Notes under the pieces: model-generated
The model's input: the letters and a program-made list of their open reading frames with translations, nothing else
Database searches by the model: none
What the model was told of the DNA's origin: nothing
Shown: in pieces, positions 1 to 9,768 of the stretch
Layout: each line of letters begins with the position of its first letter
Position numbering within the stretch: the first letter of the stretch is position 1
Position numbers and translations under genes: made by a program
From: Pseudidiomarina indica
GTDB lineage: Bacteria; Pseudomonadota; Gammaproteobacteria; Enterobacterales; Alteromonadaceae
Direction: 5' to 3'
Length of the DNA: 64,000 nt
Assembly: GCA_029279945.1 (NCBI GenBank)
Contig: JAJUHK010000002.1
Span: forward strand, 62,001 to 126,000

Positions 1-345
1 CGTCAGGCATTGGGTTCCAAACAGGGGATTGGACGCTTTGGGTTTGTACTCCCCATGGATGAATGTCGCTCGGAATGTGTACTCGATCTCTCAGGGCGGC
101 CATATCTGCAGTGGCACGCTGAGTTTAGCCGTGACCGTGTCGGTGAATTGCCAACCGAAATGGTCAGCCACTTCTTCCGTTCCCTCGCTGATGCCATGGG
201 CATCACTTTGCATCTGCGTACTACCTCAGGAAACGCACACCATCAGGTGGAGAGCTTATTCAAAGTATTTGGTCGGGCATTACGACCAGCCTTAGCGCGT
301 GATAGTCGCATCGCTAGCACCCCATCGACCAAAGGAGTGCTCTAA
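1..345 (+). CDS. hisB: HisB, imidazoleglycerol-phosphate dehydratase domain (5' end outside window)
   Basis: The frame is open from the first base, so only the last ~114 residues are seen. They carry the dehydratase signatures: [21 protein letters not shown] and the metal-binding HHQVES motif followed by [10 protein letters not shown]. This domain dehydrates imidazole-glycerol phosphate to imidazole-acetol phosphate, the sixth step of histidine synthesis, in the cytoplasm. The visible part aligns by eye with the C-terminal half of the bifunctional enterobacterial HisB; whether the N-terminal histidinol-phosphatase half exists lies outside the window. The TAA stop overlaps the hisH start by one base (TAATG), so the two are translationally coupled. 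Confidence 0.95.
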   Translation, partial: RQALGSKQGIGRFGFVLPMDECRSECVLDLSGRPYLQWHAEFSRDRVGELPTEMVSHFFRSLADAMGITLHLRTTSGNAHHQVESLFKVFGRALRPALARDSRIASTPSTKGVL

Positions 346-959
346 TGACAACGTCACTTGTGATCGTTGATACCGGGTGCGCCAATCTAAACTCCGTCCG
401 TTATGCGTTTGCCCGCATCGGAGTGACTGCACAAATCAGTACCAATGCTGCGACTATTCAAACTGCCAGTCATGTCGTACTGCCTGGGGTAGGAACAGCT
501 GCCGCTGCACGACGCCAGCTCGAGCAGCATGACTTGTTAAACGTGCTCGCAAACTTACAACAGCCCGTATTAGGTATTTGTTTAGGGATGCAACTCCTCG
601 GTACGCATTCCGTTGAAGGTGAAGTGTTAGGTTTAGGTGTTGTGCCCATATTAACAGAGGCGTTAAATACGCAACAATTCCCTGTTCCGCACATGGGTTG
701 GAATCGCGTCACCCCGCTACAGGATTCGCCACTCCTCCGTCAGCTTCCGTCGTTGCCGTGGTTTTACTTTGTGCATAGTTATGCCATGCCGGTCACCTCA
801 TGGACCACCGCACAATGTACTTATGGGGAACAGTTCAGTGCCATGGTGCAGCACAATAATTATTTTGGTGTGCAATTTCATCCCGAACGCTCTGGTTCTA
901 CAGGGCTACAACTCTTACGCAATTTTGTGGAGCTAACTGATGCTAATCCCCGCTCTTGA
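345..959 (+). CDS. hisH: HisH, glutaminase subunit of imidazole glycerol phosphate synthase
   Basis: Class I glutamine amidotransferase of 204 residues. The nucleophile is Cys79 in GICLGMQLLG, and the other triad members are His179 and Glu181 in FHPERSG. It hydrolyses glutamine and channels ammonia to HisF, with which it forms the fifth-step enzyme making IGP and AICAR. The ATG overlaps the hisB stop by one base, and the gene runs 20 bases into hisA, typical of a tightly coupled operon. Length and motifs are normal for the family; nothing is missing. Confidence 0.97.
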   Translation: MTTSLVIVDTGCANLNSVRYAFARIGVTAQISTNAATIQTASHVVLPGVGTAAAARRQLEQHDLLNVLANLQQPVLGICLGMQLLGTHSVEGEVLGLGVVPILTEALNTQQFPVPHMGWNRVTPLQDSPLLRQLPSLPWFYFVHSYAMPVTSWTTAQCTYGEQFSAMVQHNNYFGVQFHPERSGSTGLQLLRNFVELTDANPRS

Positions 960-1689
960 TTTGATAAATGGTAACGTGGTGCGATTACAACAAGGTGATT
1001 TCAAACGCCAAACGACCTATGCCAGCTCACCTTGGGATATCCTTTCCGCCTATGAGAATAGTGGTGCTGCGTGGCTTCACGTGGTTGATTTAGATGGTGC
1101 GCGCAATCCCCAGCAGCGCCAATTCAAGCTGCTTCAGCAGCTCACGCAAGCAACCCAGATGCAACTTCAGGTAGGTGGTGGTATTCGCACGACCGCCGAC
1201 ATCGAACGGCTTTTCAGCGCAGGCGTGCAACGGGTGGTAGTAGGTTCAGTGGCTGTGACCCAGCCGCAGTTAGTACAACATTGGTTACAGCAATACGGTG
1301 GCGATGCCCTCGTCATCGCCATTGATGTACAACTCGATTCTCAAGGTATACCACGTGCTGCGACACATGGTTGGCATCATACGTCAGCCCGCACCCTGAA
1401 CGAAGTTGTAGAGCTGCTACTCCCCGCGGGTTTGCGGCATATGTTATGCACTGATATTCAGCGCGATGGGATGTTAACTGGACCCAACGTCGGGCTCTAT
1501 CAGTCGCTCAAACAACAGTATCCGCAGTTACAGCTCCAAGCCTCTGGTGGTGTTTCACAATTATCTGACTTGGCGGCTTTACGGGCAATCCAATGTGATT
1601 CTGTTATCTTAGGTAAAGCGCTACTCAACGGCACATTCACTTTAAAGGAGGCCTTAGCATGCTGGCCAAACGTATCATCCCCTGCTTAG
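940..1689 (+). CDS. hisA: HisA, ProFAR isomerase
   Basis: A 249-residue (beta/alpha)8 barrel that isomerises ProFAR to PRFAR, step 4 of histidine synthesis. The paired catalytic aspartates sit at Asp7 (MLIPALDLI) and Asp129 (VIAIDVQ), the positions found in the E. coli enzyme. Phosphate-binding glycine loops are visible as GGGIRT and ASGGVS. The start overlaps the end of hisH by 20 bases, and the end overlaps hisF by 31 bases, so expression of the three is probably coupled. The sequence is rich in glutamine, as are several proteins in this window. Confidence 0.97.
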   Translation: MLIPALDLINGNVVRLQQGDFKRQTTYASSPWDILSAYENSGAAWLHVVDLDGARNPQQRQFKLLQQLTQATQMQLQVGGGIRTTADIERLFSAGVQRVVVGSVAVTQPQLVQHWLQQYGGDALVIAIDVQLDSQGIPRAATHGWHHTSARTLNEVVELLLPAGLRHMLCTDIQRDGMLTGPNVGLYQSLKQQYPQLQLQASGGVSQLSDLAALRAIQCDSVILGKALLNGTFTLKEALACWPNVSSPA

Positions 1690-2447
1690 ATGTACGCGAT
1701 GGACTTGTCGTGAAAGGTGTTCAATTTCGCAACCATGAAGTGATTGGTCCTATTGAGCCCTTAGTTGAACGCTACGTTCAAGCCGGTGCCGATGAGCTCG
1801 TGTTGTACGACATCACTGCTGCTGCCCATGGACAGACCGTCGATCGCCACTGGGTGGATCGTGTTGCCCGGCTAATTGATATACCCTTTACAGTAGCTGG
1901 GGGCATTACCAATGTCGCCCAAGCGCAAGCTATTTTGGCCATGGGGGCTGATAAAATTTCCATTAACTCCCCTGCCTTAGCTAATCCCGCTCTCATTAAC
2001 CAATTAGTGGACGAGTTCGGTAGCCAGTGCGTGGTGGTAGGAATTGATAGTTTTTATAACCCGGAAAGCCATCAATATGAAGTATATCAATACACGGGTG
2101 ATGAGCAGCGTACGCGCAGAACCAGCTGGACTACCTATGCGTGGGTGGCTGAAGTCGTCGCCCGAGGCGCTGGTGAAATCGTCTTGAATTGTATGAATCA
2201 AGATGGTGTCCGCCGTGGCTACGACATTGAGCAGCTACGCCAAGTACGGCAATTATGTCCGGTACCATTAGTTGCCTCCGGCGGAGCTGGCTGTGTCGAA
2301 CATTTCATTGACGTGTTTAACCAGGCAAATGTTGACGGAGCGTTGGCAGCATCTGTCTTTCATAAAGACATTGTCAGTATCGACACAATTAAAGGTGCGT
2401 TAGCGCAAGCTGCTATTCCAGTGCGCCAAATCACTCACCCAAGTTGA
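1659..2447 (+). CDS. hisF: HisF, cyclase subunit of imidazole glycerol phosphate synthase
   Basis: A 262-residue (beta/alpha)8 barrel. Catalytic aspartates are Asp11 ([10 protein letters not shown]) and Asp130 (VVVGIDSF), and the phosphate loops are AGGIT and ASGGAG. It uses ammonia delivered by HisH to cyclise PRFAR into imidazole-glycerol phosphate and AICAR, linking histidine and purine synthesis. A Shine-Dalgarno-like AAAGGAGG stands 9-10 bases before the ATG, inside hisA. The 31-base overlap with hisA and the 9-base gap to hisIE place it in the middle of the operon. Confidence 0.97.
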   Translation: MLAKRIIPCLDVRDGLVVKGVQFRNHEVIGPIEPLVERYVQAGADELVLYDITAAAHGQTVDRHWVDRVARLIDIPFTVAGGITNVAQAQAILAMGADKISINSPALANPALINQLVDEFGSQCVVVGIDSFYNPESHQYEVYQYTGDEQRTRRTSWTTYAWVAEVVARGAGEIVLNCMNQDGVRRGYDIEQLRQVRQLCPVPLVASGGAGCVEHFIDVFNQANVDGALAASVFHKDIVSIDTIKGALAQAAIPVRQITHPS

Positions 2448-2456
2448 GGTCTAACC

Positions 2457-3074
2457 ATGCAAATTTCGCTCGATAATTATTCTCAGGTTGATTTCGCCAA
2501 AATGAACGGACTCGTTCCTGCTATCGCACAACACGCCGATAATGGTGAAATACTCATGCAAGGCTACATGAATGAAGCCGCGCTTCTGGCTACGTTAACG
2601 CATTCACAAGCCTATTTTTACAGCCGCAGCAAACAAGATTTATGGCGTAAGGGGGAAACGTCAGGACATGTATTATCGGTGCAAAGTGTTCACACCGATT
2701 GCGATCAAGATAGCCTATTGTTGATGGTGCTACCGATGGGGCCAACATGCCATTTAGGCCACCGCAGCTGTTTTTCCAGTGGTGCCGCAAGTCCATTACT
2801 GGTGCGATTGCTCGATACCATCCACGCTCGGCAAGCGGCAGGTGATCCCACCAGTTATACCTATCAACTACTACAACAAGGAATCGCTCGCGTTGCGCAA
2901 AAAGTGGGGGAAGAAGGTGTTGAAGTGGCTCTCGCCGCCGTCACTGATGACGAGAACCAATTGCTTAATGAAAGTGCCGATCTACTGTATCACTTACTCG
3001 TCCTGCTAAGCGCTCGAGGCCTACACTTAAATGAGGTCTTGGCTGTACTCGCACAGCGGCAAGTATCAACCTGA
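2457..3074 (+). CDS. hisI: HisIE, bifunctional PR-AMP cyclohydrolase / PR-ATP pyrophosphatase
   Basis: A 205-residue fusion. Residues ~1-115 are the cyclohydrolase HisI, with metal-binding Asp81/Asp83/Asp85 around Cys82 (HTDCDQD) and two further zinc cysteines, Cys98 and Cys105 (TCHLGHRSC). The C-terminal ~90 residues are the all-helical pyrophosphatase HisE (VGEEGVEVALAA, ESADLLYHLLVLL). It carries out steps 2 and 3 of histidine synthesis. It is the last gene of the operon; its 3' end overlaps the convergent MATE gene by 9 bases, with no separate terminator hairpin visible. Confidence 0.96.
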   Translation: MQISLDNYSQVDFAKMNGLVPAIAQHADNGEILMQGYMNEAALLATLTHSQAYFYSRSKQDLWRKGETSGHVLSVQSVHTDCDQDSLLLMVLPMGPTCHLGHRSCFSSGAASPLLVRLLDTIHARQAAGDPTSYTYQLLQQGIARVAQKVGEEGVEVALAAVTDDENQLLNESADLLYHLLVLLSARGLHLNEVLAVLAQRQVST

Positions 3075-4463
3075 CACCGATGCAGTTTGTATAAACCGCT
3101 CAGCGTGAGCTAGACGATAGCGGCGGCTGACAACACGTAGCCGCCAAGCTAATAAAATCGCAGCCACCGTAAGCCCCGAAATAAAACCAATCCACATACC
3201 AGCCGCGCCTAAACTCGGCACCAACCAATCCGTACGCGATAGGATCACGCCTAACGTTAAGCCAAACGGCCAATAGGATAGAAACGTGATAAACATCACG
3301 GCTTTGGTATCTTTATAGCCACGTAAAGTACCCATAGCCACCGCTTGGAAGGTGTCTGACAAGGTGAAAATAGCCGCTAACCCCATCAACGTGGCAGCTA
3401 ATTGGATCACGGCCTGATCATCGGTATATAACCCAGCTAACCACGCACCTGCCAAATACATGATTAAACCATTCACGGCAGCAAAGGTCATGCCGAAAAT
3501 CGTTGCAATTTTATAGTTCAGCATGGCATTCGCTGGGTTGCCCGCACCGAGCGCGAAGCCTACTCGCAGAGTTACTGCCATCGACAAGCTTAACGGCACC
3601 ATGTATACCAACGAGGATATATTCAAGGCAATCTGGTGACTGGCCACCACCACTGCACCCAAGGGGGCAATAACCAGTGCTGCGGCAGCAAATAAACTCA
3701 CTTCAAAAAACATCGCGGTAGCAATGGGCGCGCCCAAACGAATAACATAGAAAATATCGTCCCACACCGGTGGGTGAAAGTTCTCAAATACGCGAACTTT
3801 GCTGAACCGTTTGGCATAGGTGACGTAAATAGTCATAGCCATCGCCATCACCCAAAATACGATAGCAGTAGCTAAACCACAACCAGCACCACCAAGCTTA
3901 GGCATACCATATAACCCATTAATAAAAATATAGTTTGTTGGAATATTCACCAATAAACCAAGCACCCCTATCGCCAAGGATGGTACGGTAAATGACAACC
4001 CTTCGCAGTAGTTTCTTAGCACCATGTATAGGACTAATGCTGGTATTCCAAAGCTGACAAAAAATAAGTAATCGAGGGTAATAACAGGAAACTCTGGCTC
4101 AACCGACATGGCATTCAGTATCAGCGGTGCACATTGAATGACAGTAAAACAAAGTAACCCACCAATGACCGCAGCATATAATCCCTGTTGCACCATATTC
4201 GCTACTTTATGATGCTGATTTGCACCATCAAAATGGGAAATAATCGGCGCTAATGCTAATGCTAATCCCATGATGAGTAAGGTCGACGGTACCCAAATAC
4301 TGCCACCTACTGACACTGCGGCAAGATCAGTCGAACTCACTCGACCGGCCATCAAGGTATCCACGACACTCATTAACACTTGCGTTAATTGTGCGATCAA
4401 AATAGGGCCTGTGAGTCGCGCCAGTTTTTTCGACTCGCCCCACCAATGATTGGGTTGTTGCAC
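3066..4463 (-). CDS. MATE-family multidrug/Na+ (or H+) antiporter, NorM-like
   Basis: A 465-residue inner-membrane protein with about 12 hydrophobic helices in two similar halves, each starting with a MATE-type segment (GPILIAQLTQ..., VVDTLMAGRVS). Family members export cationic drugs and dyes in exchange for Na+ or H+; the substrate here cannot be read from sequence. The start is a GTG with GGAG seven bases upstream; no in-frame ATG close by fits as well. It is the last gene of a four-gene minus-strand run, 10 bases after the cysteine desulfurase, and it converges on hisIE. Confidence 0.9.
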   Translation of the reverse strand: MQQPNHWWGESKKLARLTGPILIAQLTQVLMSVVDTLMAGRVSSTDLAAVSVGGSIWVPSTLLIMGLALALAPIISHFDGANQHHKVANMVQQGLYAAVIGGLLCFTVIQCAPLILNAMSVEPEFPVITLDYLFFVSFGIPALVLYMVLRNYCEGLSFTVPSLAIGVLGLLVNIPTNYIFINGLYGMPKLGGAGCGLATAIVFWVMAMAMTIYVTYAKRFSKVRVFENFHPPVWDDIFYVIRLGAPIATAMFFEVSLFAAAALVIAPLGAVVVASHQIALNISSLVYMVPLSLSMAVTLRVGFALGAGNPANAMLNYKIATIFGMTFAAVNGLIMYLAGAWLAGLYTDDQAVIQLAATLMGLAAIFTLSDTFQAVAMGTLRGYKDTKAVMFITFLSYWPFGLTLGVILSRTDWLVPSLGAAGMWIGFISGLTVAAILLAWRLRVVSRRYRLAHAERFIQTASVSG

Positions 4464-4473
4464 GTCTGTACTC

Positions 4474-5646
4474 CTAATCTGAGCTAAATAATGCCCAGCC
4501 AGCGTCCAATGTTTGAAGAAATTGGTGAATGTGTGCTTCGGTAATATAAACGCCGAGCGACACTCTCACGACGGCCGGCAGTTGCCAATGTTGTAGAAAA
4601 ACTTGCGCGCAGTGATGCCCTGCGCGTACCGCAATGCCATGTTGATCAAGCCAGGTTGCAACATCATAGGCATGAAACTCGTTGCTATAAAAAGCCACTG
4701 TAGGTGTAGCTTGGAGACCACTAGGTAGCACGTTTAGCCAAGCGCGCTGTCGCAATTCGCTCACTAACAGTGAGCGCAATGCACTCAGCCGCTGGCCATC
4801 TTGTTTAGCTAACCATTGCACCGCTGCCGCTGCCGCAACAGCCGCCGCAGTATTCGGGCTGCCAGCTTCAAAACGCTGGATACCATCAATGAATGTAGCC
4901 TGCGTCGGTGTAACCTGTTGTACCACACCGCCACCAACAAGCATGGGCGGTAATTGTGTCAACAAACGCTCACTTAAATATAAGGGGGCACAGCCTGCTA
5001 CGCCGTACACCTTATGTGCACTAAATACCAACGCATCGCAGCCCAGTTCACTGGCTCGTAACGGGTAATGTGCAGCCGCTTGCGCGGCATCCACAATAGT
5101 CCAGCTACCTTGTTGTTGCGCACGCTGCAACAAGGGTTCGATGTCGAATAGCGCCCCAGTCACGTTGCTTGCAAAAGTGACACTCACCACTTTCGTTCGC
5201 GCAGTGAGTAACTCTTCCCAGGCGCTAAGAGCGCCTGTTTGCGGGTCAATATCAATGTATTTTAACTGCAATTGGTGCCGTTCAGCGAGCCGTTGCCACG
5301 GTAAAATATTGGCATGATGCTCTGCTCGCGTCAGCAGCACCTCATCACCTGCCTGCCACGACACGGGAAGGTACTGGGCAAGATAATTAAGGACCGCAGT
5401 GGTTGAGCTTTGTAGTGTCACTTGCTCCGCTGGCGCGCCCATAAACGCGGCCAACTGCGCGCGCGCTTGCTCCAATGCCAGTGTGGCCGCACGCCCGAGG
5501 CGATGCCCTGCTCGATGAACATTTGCGTGCTGATACTGGTAGTAGTGCTGTATTGCTTGCAGTACTTCAGCTGGCACCTGACACGCAGCTGCACTATCCA
5601 AATAAATGAGTTCAGGATAATGCTCCAAGAGCGGAAACTGACTCAT
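4474..5646 (-). CDS. Class II (SufS/CsdA-type) cysteine desulfurase
   Basis: A PLP enzyme of the aminotransferase V fold, 390 residues. The Schiff-base lysine lies in FSAHKVYG, and the sulfur-accepting cysteine is in RAGHHCAQ, the short active-site loop of the SufS/CsdA group. These enzymes pull sulfur from cysteine, or selenium from selenocysteine, for Fe-S clusters and other cofactors. No suf genes and no csdE sulfur acceptor are nearby. The usual N-terminal DNAATT/DSAAT segment reads DSAAACQ here. The ATG overlaps the hydrolase stop by four bases (ATGA). It could be a CsdA equivalent or a specialised paralogue. Confidence 0.88.
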   Translation of the reverse strand: MSQFPLLEHYPELIYLDSAAACQVPAEVLQAIQHYYQYQHANVHRAGHRLGRAATLALEQARAQLAAFMGAPAEQVTLQSSTTAVLNYLAQYLPVSWQAGDEVLLTRAEHHANILPWQRLAERHQLQLKYIDIDPQTGALSAWEELLTARTKVVSVTFASNVTGALFDIEPLLQRAQQQGSWTIVDAAQAAAHYPLRASELGCDALVFSAHKVYGVAGCAPLYLSERLLTQLPPMLVGGGVVQQVTPTQATFIDGIQRFEAGSPNTAAAVAAAAAVQWLAKQDGQRLSALRSLLVSELRQRAWLNVLPSGLQATPTVAFYSNEFHAYDVATWLDQHGIAVRAGHHCAQVFLQHWQLPAVVRVSLGVYITEAHIHQFLQTLDAGWALFSSD

Positions 5647-6446
5647 GCAACCTCGTTAGTTTGATGTCGCACAAATCGTACAATTTCAGCATTGACCAAT
5701 TCAGGGTGTGTTACTGGTCCCATATGACCACACTCCAATACCTTGCTCTGGATATTCGGAATGATATGCAACAGATGCTGTGCAACCTGCCGTGCACTTG
5801 CTTGCGTGTATTTCCCCTGTAACAGCAATACCGGTACATCCACAAGACGATAATCAGCAAGCTCATAAGGCTCACCCATTAAAGCTGCGAAATCACGGGT
5901 CACCTTACTTGCCTGTTGCAGCATCACTGCCTGCATCCGCTCAGGTAATGAATCGAAAAAGCCCGGTATATTCCAATAATCAACAAACGCAGCAGTTGCC
6001 GCTCGTTGGTCAAATTGATCCATTTGCGCCGCAATTTTATCAATCTCCAATCGTGCTGGCTCGTTAGCTGTTAACACGTGAAATGCGACTGGCTCAAATA
6101 CGACAAGGCTCTGCACGGCTACTCGTTTTTCCAGTGCGATTTTCAAGGCCAGAGCCCCACCATATGAGTGGCCAACCAAGGTAATGGGTTGTTCCCATTC
6201 AACCAGGTCAATAGCCTCTAAAATCCGTGGTAATTCGTCGGCAAAACGAAATGCCTCAGGTTCAATCGAATTCGCGTCAGGCGCTTTTCCATAACCCAGC
6301 AGATCAACCGCGAGAATATCAAATTCAGCCTGTATTTGTTGAATCAAGGCACGCCATTGACCACTGGTACTTTGTGAACTATGTAGTAACAACAACGGCG
6401 GTTGTGCGGGTGTTCCAAATCGGAACACCCCAGGTAATATCATCAT
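5643..6446 (-). CDS. Alpha/beta-hydrolase fold protein
   Basis: A 267-residue cytoplasmic hydrolase with the nucleophile elbow GHSYGGALAL (serine ~residue 94), an acid candidate late in the chain and a terminal histidine in ECGHMGPVTHP. The oxyanion region near the N-terminus reads LLLHSSQSTSGQW. The fold hydrolyses esters or C-C bonds; the substrate cannot be assigned. Start and stop codons overlap the neighbouring MAPEG and desulfurase genes by four bases each, so it is translated as part of that operon. Two ATG codons in tandem could serve as start. Confidence 0.85.
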   Translation of the reverse strand: MMILPGVFRFGTPAQPPLLLLHSSQSTSGQWRALIQQIQAEFDILAVDLLGYGKAPDANSIEPEAFRFADELPRILEAIDLVEWEQPITLVGHSYGGALALKIALEKRVAVQSLVVFEPVAFHVLTANEPARLEIDKIAAQMDQFDQRAATAAFVDYWNIPGFFDSLPERMQAVMLQQASKVTRDFAALMGEPYELADYRLVDVPVLLLQGKYTQASARQVAQHLLHIIPNIQSKVLECGHMGPVTHPELVNAEIVRFVRHQTNEVA

Positions 6447-6847
6447 AAAATAGCACCACAGTAAGCCCCAATCGCGTAACCAGCTTGCAACAGCAACACC
6501 GCGAAGGTGGCAAGAGTTCCTAACATACGTCCAGCCGATTTCCCGGCTGATTGCATTAATCCAATCCCGTGAATGATTCGCCCCACGAGTAAAACCACGC
6601 CTAAACTATGCAATAGCGGTGCTGGAGCACCGTGCCATTCCATCAGTGCCAGCAGGAGCAGTGCAAGTGGCACATACTCGACAAAATTTCCTTGAATCCG
6701 AATTGCCGCAGCAAGCCGGAGTGATTTTCCACTTCCCAACCCGACCTGGTCTTGCACACGCAATCGTACTACGTTGAGTGACCAAATTATAAATAACACC
6801 GCTAACAAACCGGCATACAGCATGGTAATGTTTAACTGAACATCCAT
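6443..6847 (-). CDS. MAPEG-family membrane protein
   Basis: A 134-residue protein with four predicted membrane helices and the MAPEG pattern (RIQGNFVEYVPLALLLLALME near the middle, HSLGVVLLVGRIIHGIGL after it). MAPEG proteins include microsomal glutathione transferases; bacterial members are mostly uncharacterised. The ATG is preceded by AAGGAAAAAC. It is the first gene of the run MAPEG-hydrolase-desulfurase-MATE, just downstream of the adk terminator. A link to detoxification and export is plausible but is inference. Confidence 0.88.
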   Translation of the reverse strand: MDVQLNITMLYAGLLAVLFIIWSLNVVRLRVQDQVGLGSGKSLRLAAAIRIQGNFVEYVPLALLLLALMEWHGAPAPLLHSLGVVLLVGRIIHGIGLMQSAGKSAGRMLGTLATFAVLLLQAGYAIGAYCGAIL

Positions 6848-6881
6848 AGTTGTTTTTCCTTATGATGTGTGAACAACGAAA

Positions 6882-6912
6882 ACAAAAAACCCACGCAAGG
6901 TGGGTTTTTTGT
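6882..6912 (-). terminator. Rho-independent terminator of adk
   Basis: Perfect inverted repeat with CCCAC/GTGGG at the core, extended by six A:T pairs and two more pairs outside, around a five-base loop. The T-rich arm supplies the U tract on the minus strand. It lies 24 bases past the adk stop and before the MAPEG gene. The symmetric A/T arms mean it could also work on the plus strand. Confidence 0.9.
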
Positions 6913-6935
6913 CAGCATTGATGCACTACAACGAG

Positions 6936-7592
<657 letters not shown>

Positions 7593-7630
7593 TTACTGAA
7601 TTTGTTTGTATACGGATGAGATAAAGTCGA

Positions 7631-7659
7631 ACTTTACCTTGCGCAGCGCGCTATGACAA
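7631..7659 (-). promoter_or_regulatory. Sigma-70-type promoter of adk
   Basis: On the minus strand, TTGTCA (7659-7654) and TAAAGT (7636-7631) are separated by exactly 17 bases. They match the -35 consensus at 5/6 and the -10 at 4/6 positions. Transcription would start near 7624, leaving a leader of about 44 bases before the adk ATG. Confidence 0.6.
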
Positions 7660-7663
7660 GTCC

Positions 7664-7694
7664 GAGCATTGCCGACAATCATCAAACAATGCTC
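7664..7694. repeat. Inverted repeat between htpG and adk
   Basis: Eight-base arms GAGCATTG (7664-7671) and CAATGCTC (7687-7694) enclose 15 bases. It lies after the htpG stop and just upstream of the predicted adk -35 box. No T run follows on the minus strand, so it is a weak terminator candidate for htpG or a regulator-binding site; the sequence does not decide. Confidence 0.45.
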
Positions 7695-7744
7695 AACTCG
7701 CTCATAGTTGTTCACGATTTATACAAACAACACAACGCTGCACG

Positions 7745-9652
7745 TTAGTCAGCGGTCAAATCCAACATTAACTTGTTCACCCGCGCTACAAACTTTGCAG
7801 GGTCTTTCAAGCTACCACGTTCTGCCAAAGTCGCTTGGTCGAGCAGCAATTGTGCCCATTCAGCAAATTTCTGCTCATCCTTCACCGCAACAATTCGCTT
7901 CACCAATGTATGTTCAGGATTAACCTCGAAGATATATTTGGTTTCTGGCACTTTCTGCCCCGCAGCTTCCATGAGCTTCGCCATTTGCGTACTCATATCA
8001 TGCTCATCGGTGACGATACACGCCGGCGAATCGGTCAAACGATGGGTGACGCGAACCGATTTCACTTGTTCTCCTAGCGCGCTTTCAAACCGCTTCAGAT
8101 GTTCCTTGAATGCTTTCTCAATTTTCTCGTGTTGTTGCTTCTCATCGGCATCATCGAGCTCACCTAAGTCTAAGTCACCACGGGTCACTGACTGAAATGG
8201 CTTATCCTTGTAATCAGTTAAGTGACTCATAAGCCATTCATCGATACGCTCAGACAGCAGTAAGACTTCAATGCCTTTCTTGCGGAAAATTTCCAATGCT
8301 GGATTATCACGAGCAGCTTCGTATGAATCAGCCACGATATAATAAATTTTCTCTTGTTTCTCCGGCATCCGGGCTAAGTAGTCATCTAAACTAACTTTCG
8401 CAACTGGCGTATCTTCATGAGTTGATGCAAAGCGTAACAAACTCAAGATGGTCTCTTGGTTCGCATAGTCTTCAGCAGGTCCTTCTTTTAGCACCGTACC
8501 GAAGGTATCCCAGAAAGTTTGATAGGTTTCTGGATCATCCTTAGCCAACTTTTTCAGCATCGACAACACCCGTTTGGTGCTACCATTACGCATCGCACGA
8601 GTAATTTTATTGTCCTGTAAAATTTCTCGCGAGACGTTTAATGGCAAGTCAGCGGAGTCCATTAACCCACGCACAAAACGCAGATAAGCCGGCATTAACT
8701 GCTTCGCGTCATCCATAATAAAGACGCGTTTTACATATAGTTTAATTCCGTTTTGTTGGTCGCGGTTCCACAAATCCCATGGTGCCCGTTTCGGAATATA
8801 TAACAAGCTCGTATATTCAGAAGTCCCCTCAACCTTGTTGTGGCTCCATAACAACGGATCTTCAAAATCATGGGCGATTGTCTTGTAGAACTCTTTGTAT
8901 TCTTCGTCACTAATTTCTGATTTATCGCGAGTCCACAACGCCTTGCCTGAGTTTACTGCTTCCCAACCCTCATGCTTATTATCTTCGCCGCGTTTTGGCA
9001 TTTGTACGGGGATGCTCAGGTGATCAGAATACTTGGTGATAATATTTTTCAGGCGCCATTCATCCAGGAATTCCTTCGCATCCTTACGCAACTTCAGAAT
9101 AATGTCGGTACCACGATTCGATTTCTCGATGGTACGGACACTAAACTCACCTTCGCCTTGTGATGTCCATTCAACCGCTTCATCAGCATTCGCCCCTGCC
9201 GCACGGCTACGTACCGTAACTGTTTCAGCCACAATAAAGGCAGAATAGAAACCAACCCCAAACTGACCAATAAGCTGGCTGTCTTTTGCTTGGTCACCAG
9301 ATAAACGGCTGAAAAAGTCTGCAGTACCTGATTTAGCGATAGTACCTAAATGGTTAATGGCTTCATCACGGGTCATGCCAATACCGTTGTCGCTAATGGT
9401 AATGGTACCGTTCTCTTTGTCAGTGCTCACGCGCACGAAGAGCTCGGTATCGTCTGCTAATAATTTACTGTCACTTAATGCCTTAAAGCGCAGCTTATCA
9501 GCAGCATCCGAGGCGTTAGAAATCAGCTCGCGTAAAAAGATTTCTTTATTGGAATATAAAGAGTGGATCATTAAGTGAAGCAATTGCTTCACTTCGGTTT
9601 GAAAACCAAGGGTTTCGGTTTGATGGGTTTCGGTTTGACGGGTTTCCGCCAT
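7745..9652 (-). CDS. htpG: HtpG, Hsp90 chaperone
   Basis: A 635-residue Hsp90 with its three domains in order: GHKL ATPase ([33 protein letters not shown]), middle domain with the catalytic-loop region ([11 protein letters not shown]), and C-terminal dimerisation domain. It remodels client proteins with DnaK in the cytoplasm. A short [17 protein letters not shown] stretch before the conserved core is repetitive. The ATG follows AGGAGAATAAGTT. The gene sits between recR and adk as in E. coli and has a heat-shock-type promoter immediately upstream. Confidence 0.97.
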   Translation of the reverse strand: MAETRQTETHQTETLGFQTEVKQLLHLMIHSLYSNKEIFLRELISNASDAADKLRFKALSDSKLLADDTELFVRVSTDKENGTITISDNGIGMTRDEAINHLGTIAKSGTADFFSRLSGDQAKDSQLIGQFGVGFYSAFIVAETVTVRSRAAGANADEAVEWTSQGEGEFSVRTIEKSNRGTDIILKLRKDAKEFLDEWRLKNIITKYSDHLSIPVQMPKRGEDNKHEGWEAVNSGKALWTRDKSEISDEEYKEFYKTIAHDFEDPLLWSHNKVEGTSEYTSLLYIPKRAPWDLWNRDQQNGIKLYVKRVFIMDDAKQLMPAYLRFVRGLMDSADLPLNVSREILQDNKITRAMRNGSTKRVLSMLKKLAKDDPETYQTFWDTFGTVLKEGPAEDYANQETILSLLRFASTHEDTPVAKVSLDDYLARMPEKQEKIYYIVADSYEAARDNPALEIFRKKGIEVLLLSERIDEWLMSHLTDYKDKPFQSVTRGDLDLGELDDADEKQQHEKIEKAFKEHLKRFESALGEQVKSVRVTHRLTDSPACIVTDEHDMSTQMAKLMEAAGQKVPETKYIFEVNPEHTLVKRIVAVKDEQKFAEWAQLLLDQATLAERGSLKDPAKFVARVNKLMLDLTAD

Positions 9653-9710
9653 AACTTATTCTCCTACACGATAGCTAAATGATTTTATTAATGAATTCGA
9701 GATAGAAGAA

Positions 9711-9738
9711 AGATGGGGGCAGAGCCCCCGTTTTCAAG
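9711..9738 (-). promoter_or_regulatory. Sigma-32 (RpoH) heat-shock promoter of htpG
   Basis: On the minus strand CTTGAAA (9738-9732) and CCCCATCT (9718-9711) are separated by 13 bases. This equals the RpoH consensus CTTGAAA-N(11-16)-CCCCATNT at every specified base. Start would be near 9703, giving a leader of about 50 bases. The spacer and -10 overlap a GGGGGC/GCCCCC hairpin (9715-9729), which might also end recR transcription. Confidence 0.85.
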
Positions 9739-9768
9739 CGTAAAACCTGGAAAAATTTGTTTCGCAAG

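Noticed and set aside
7773-8195. 140-codon open frame opposite htpG
   Set aside because: Lies fully antisense to conserved HtpG sequence; Ser/Phe/Cys-rich product typical of a shadow frame.
9715-9729. Simple terminator for recR
   Set aside because: The hairpin is only six pairs, is followed by ATCTTTCTT, and coincides with a perfect sigma-32 -10 region, so a terminator alone is not the best reading; reported as promoter.
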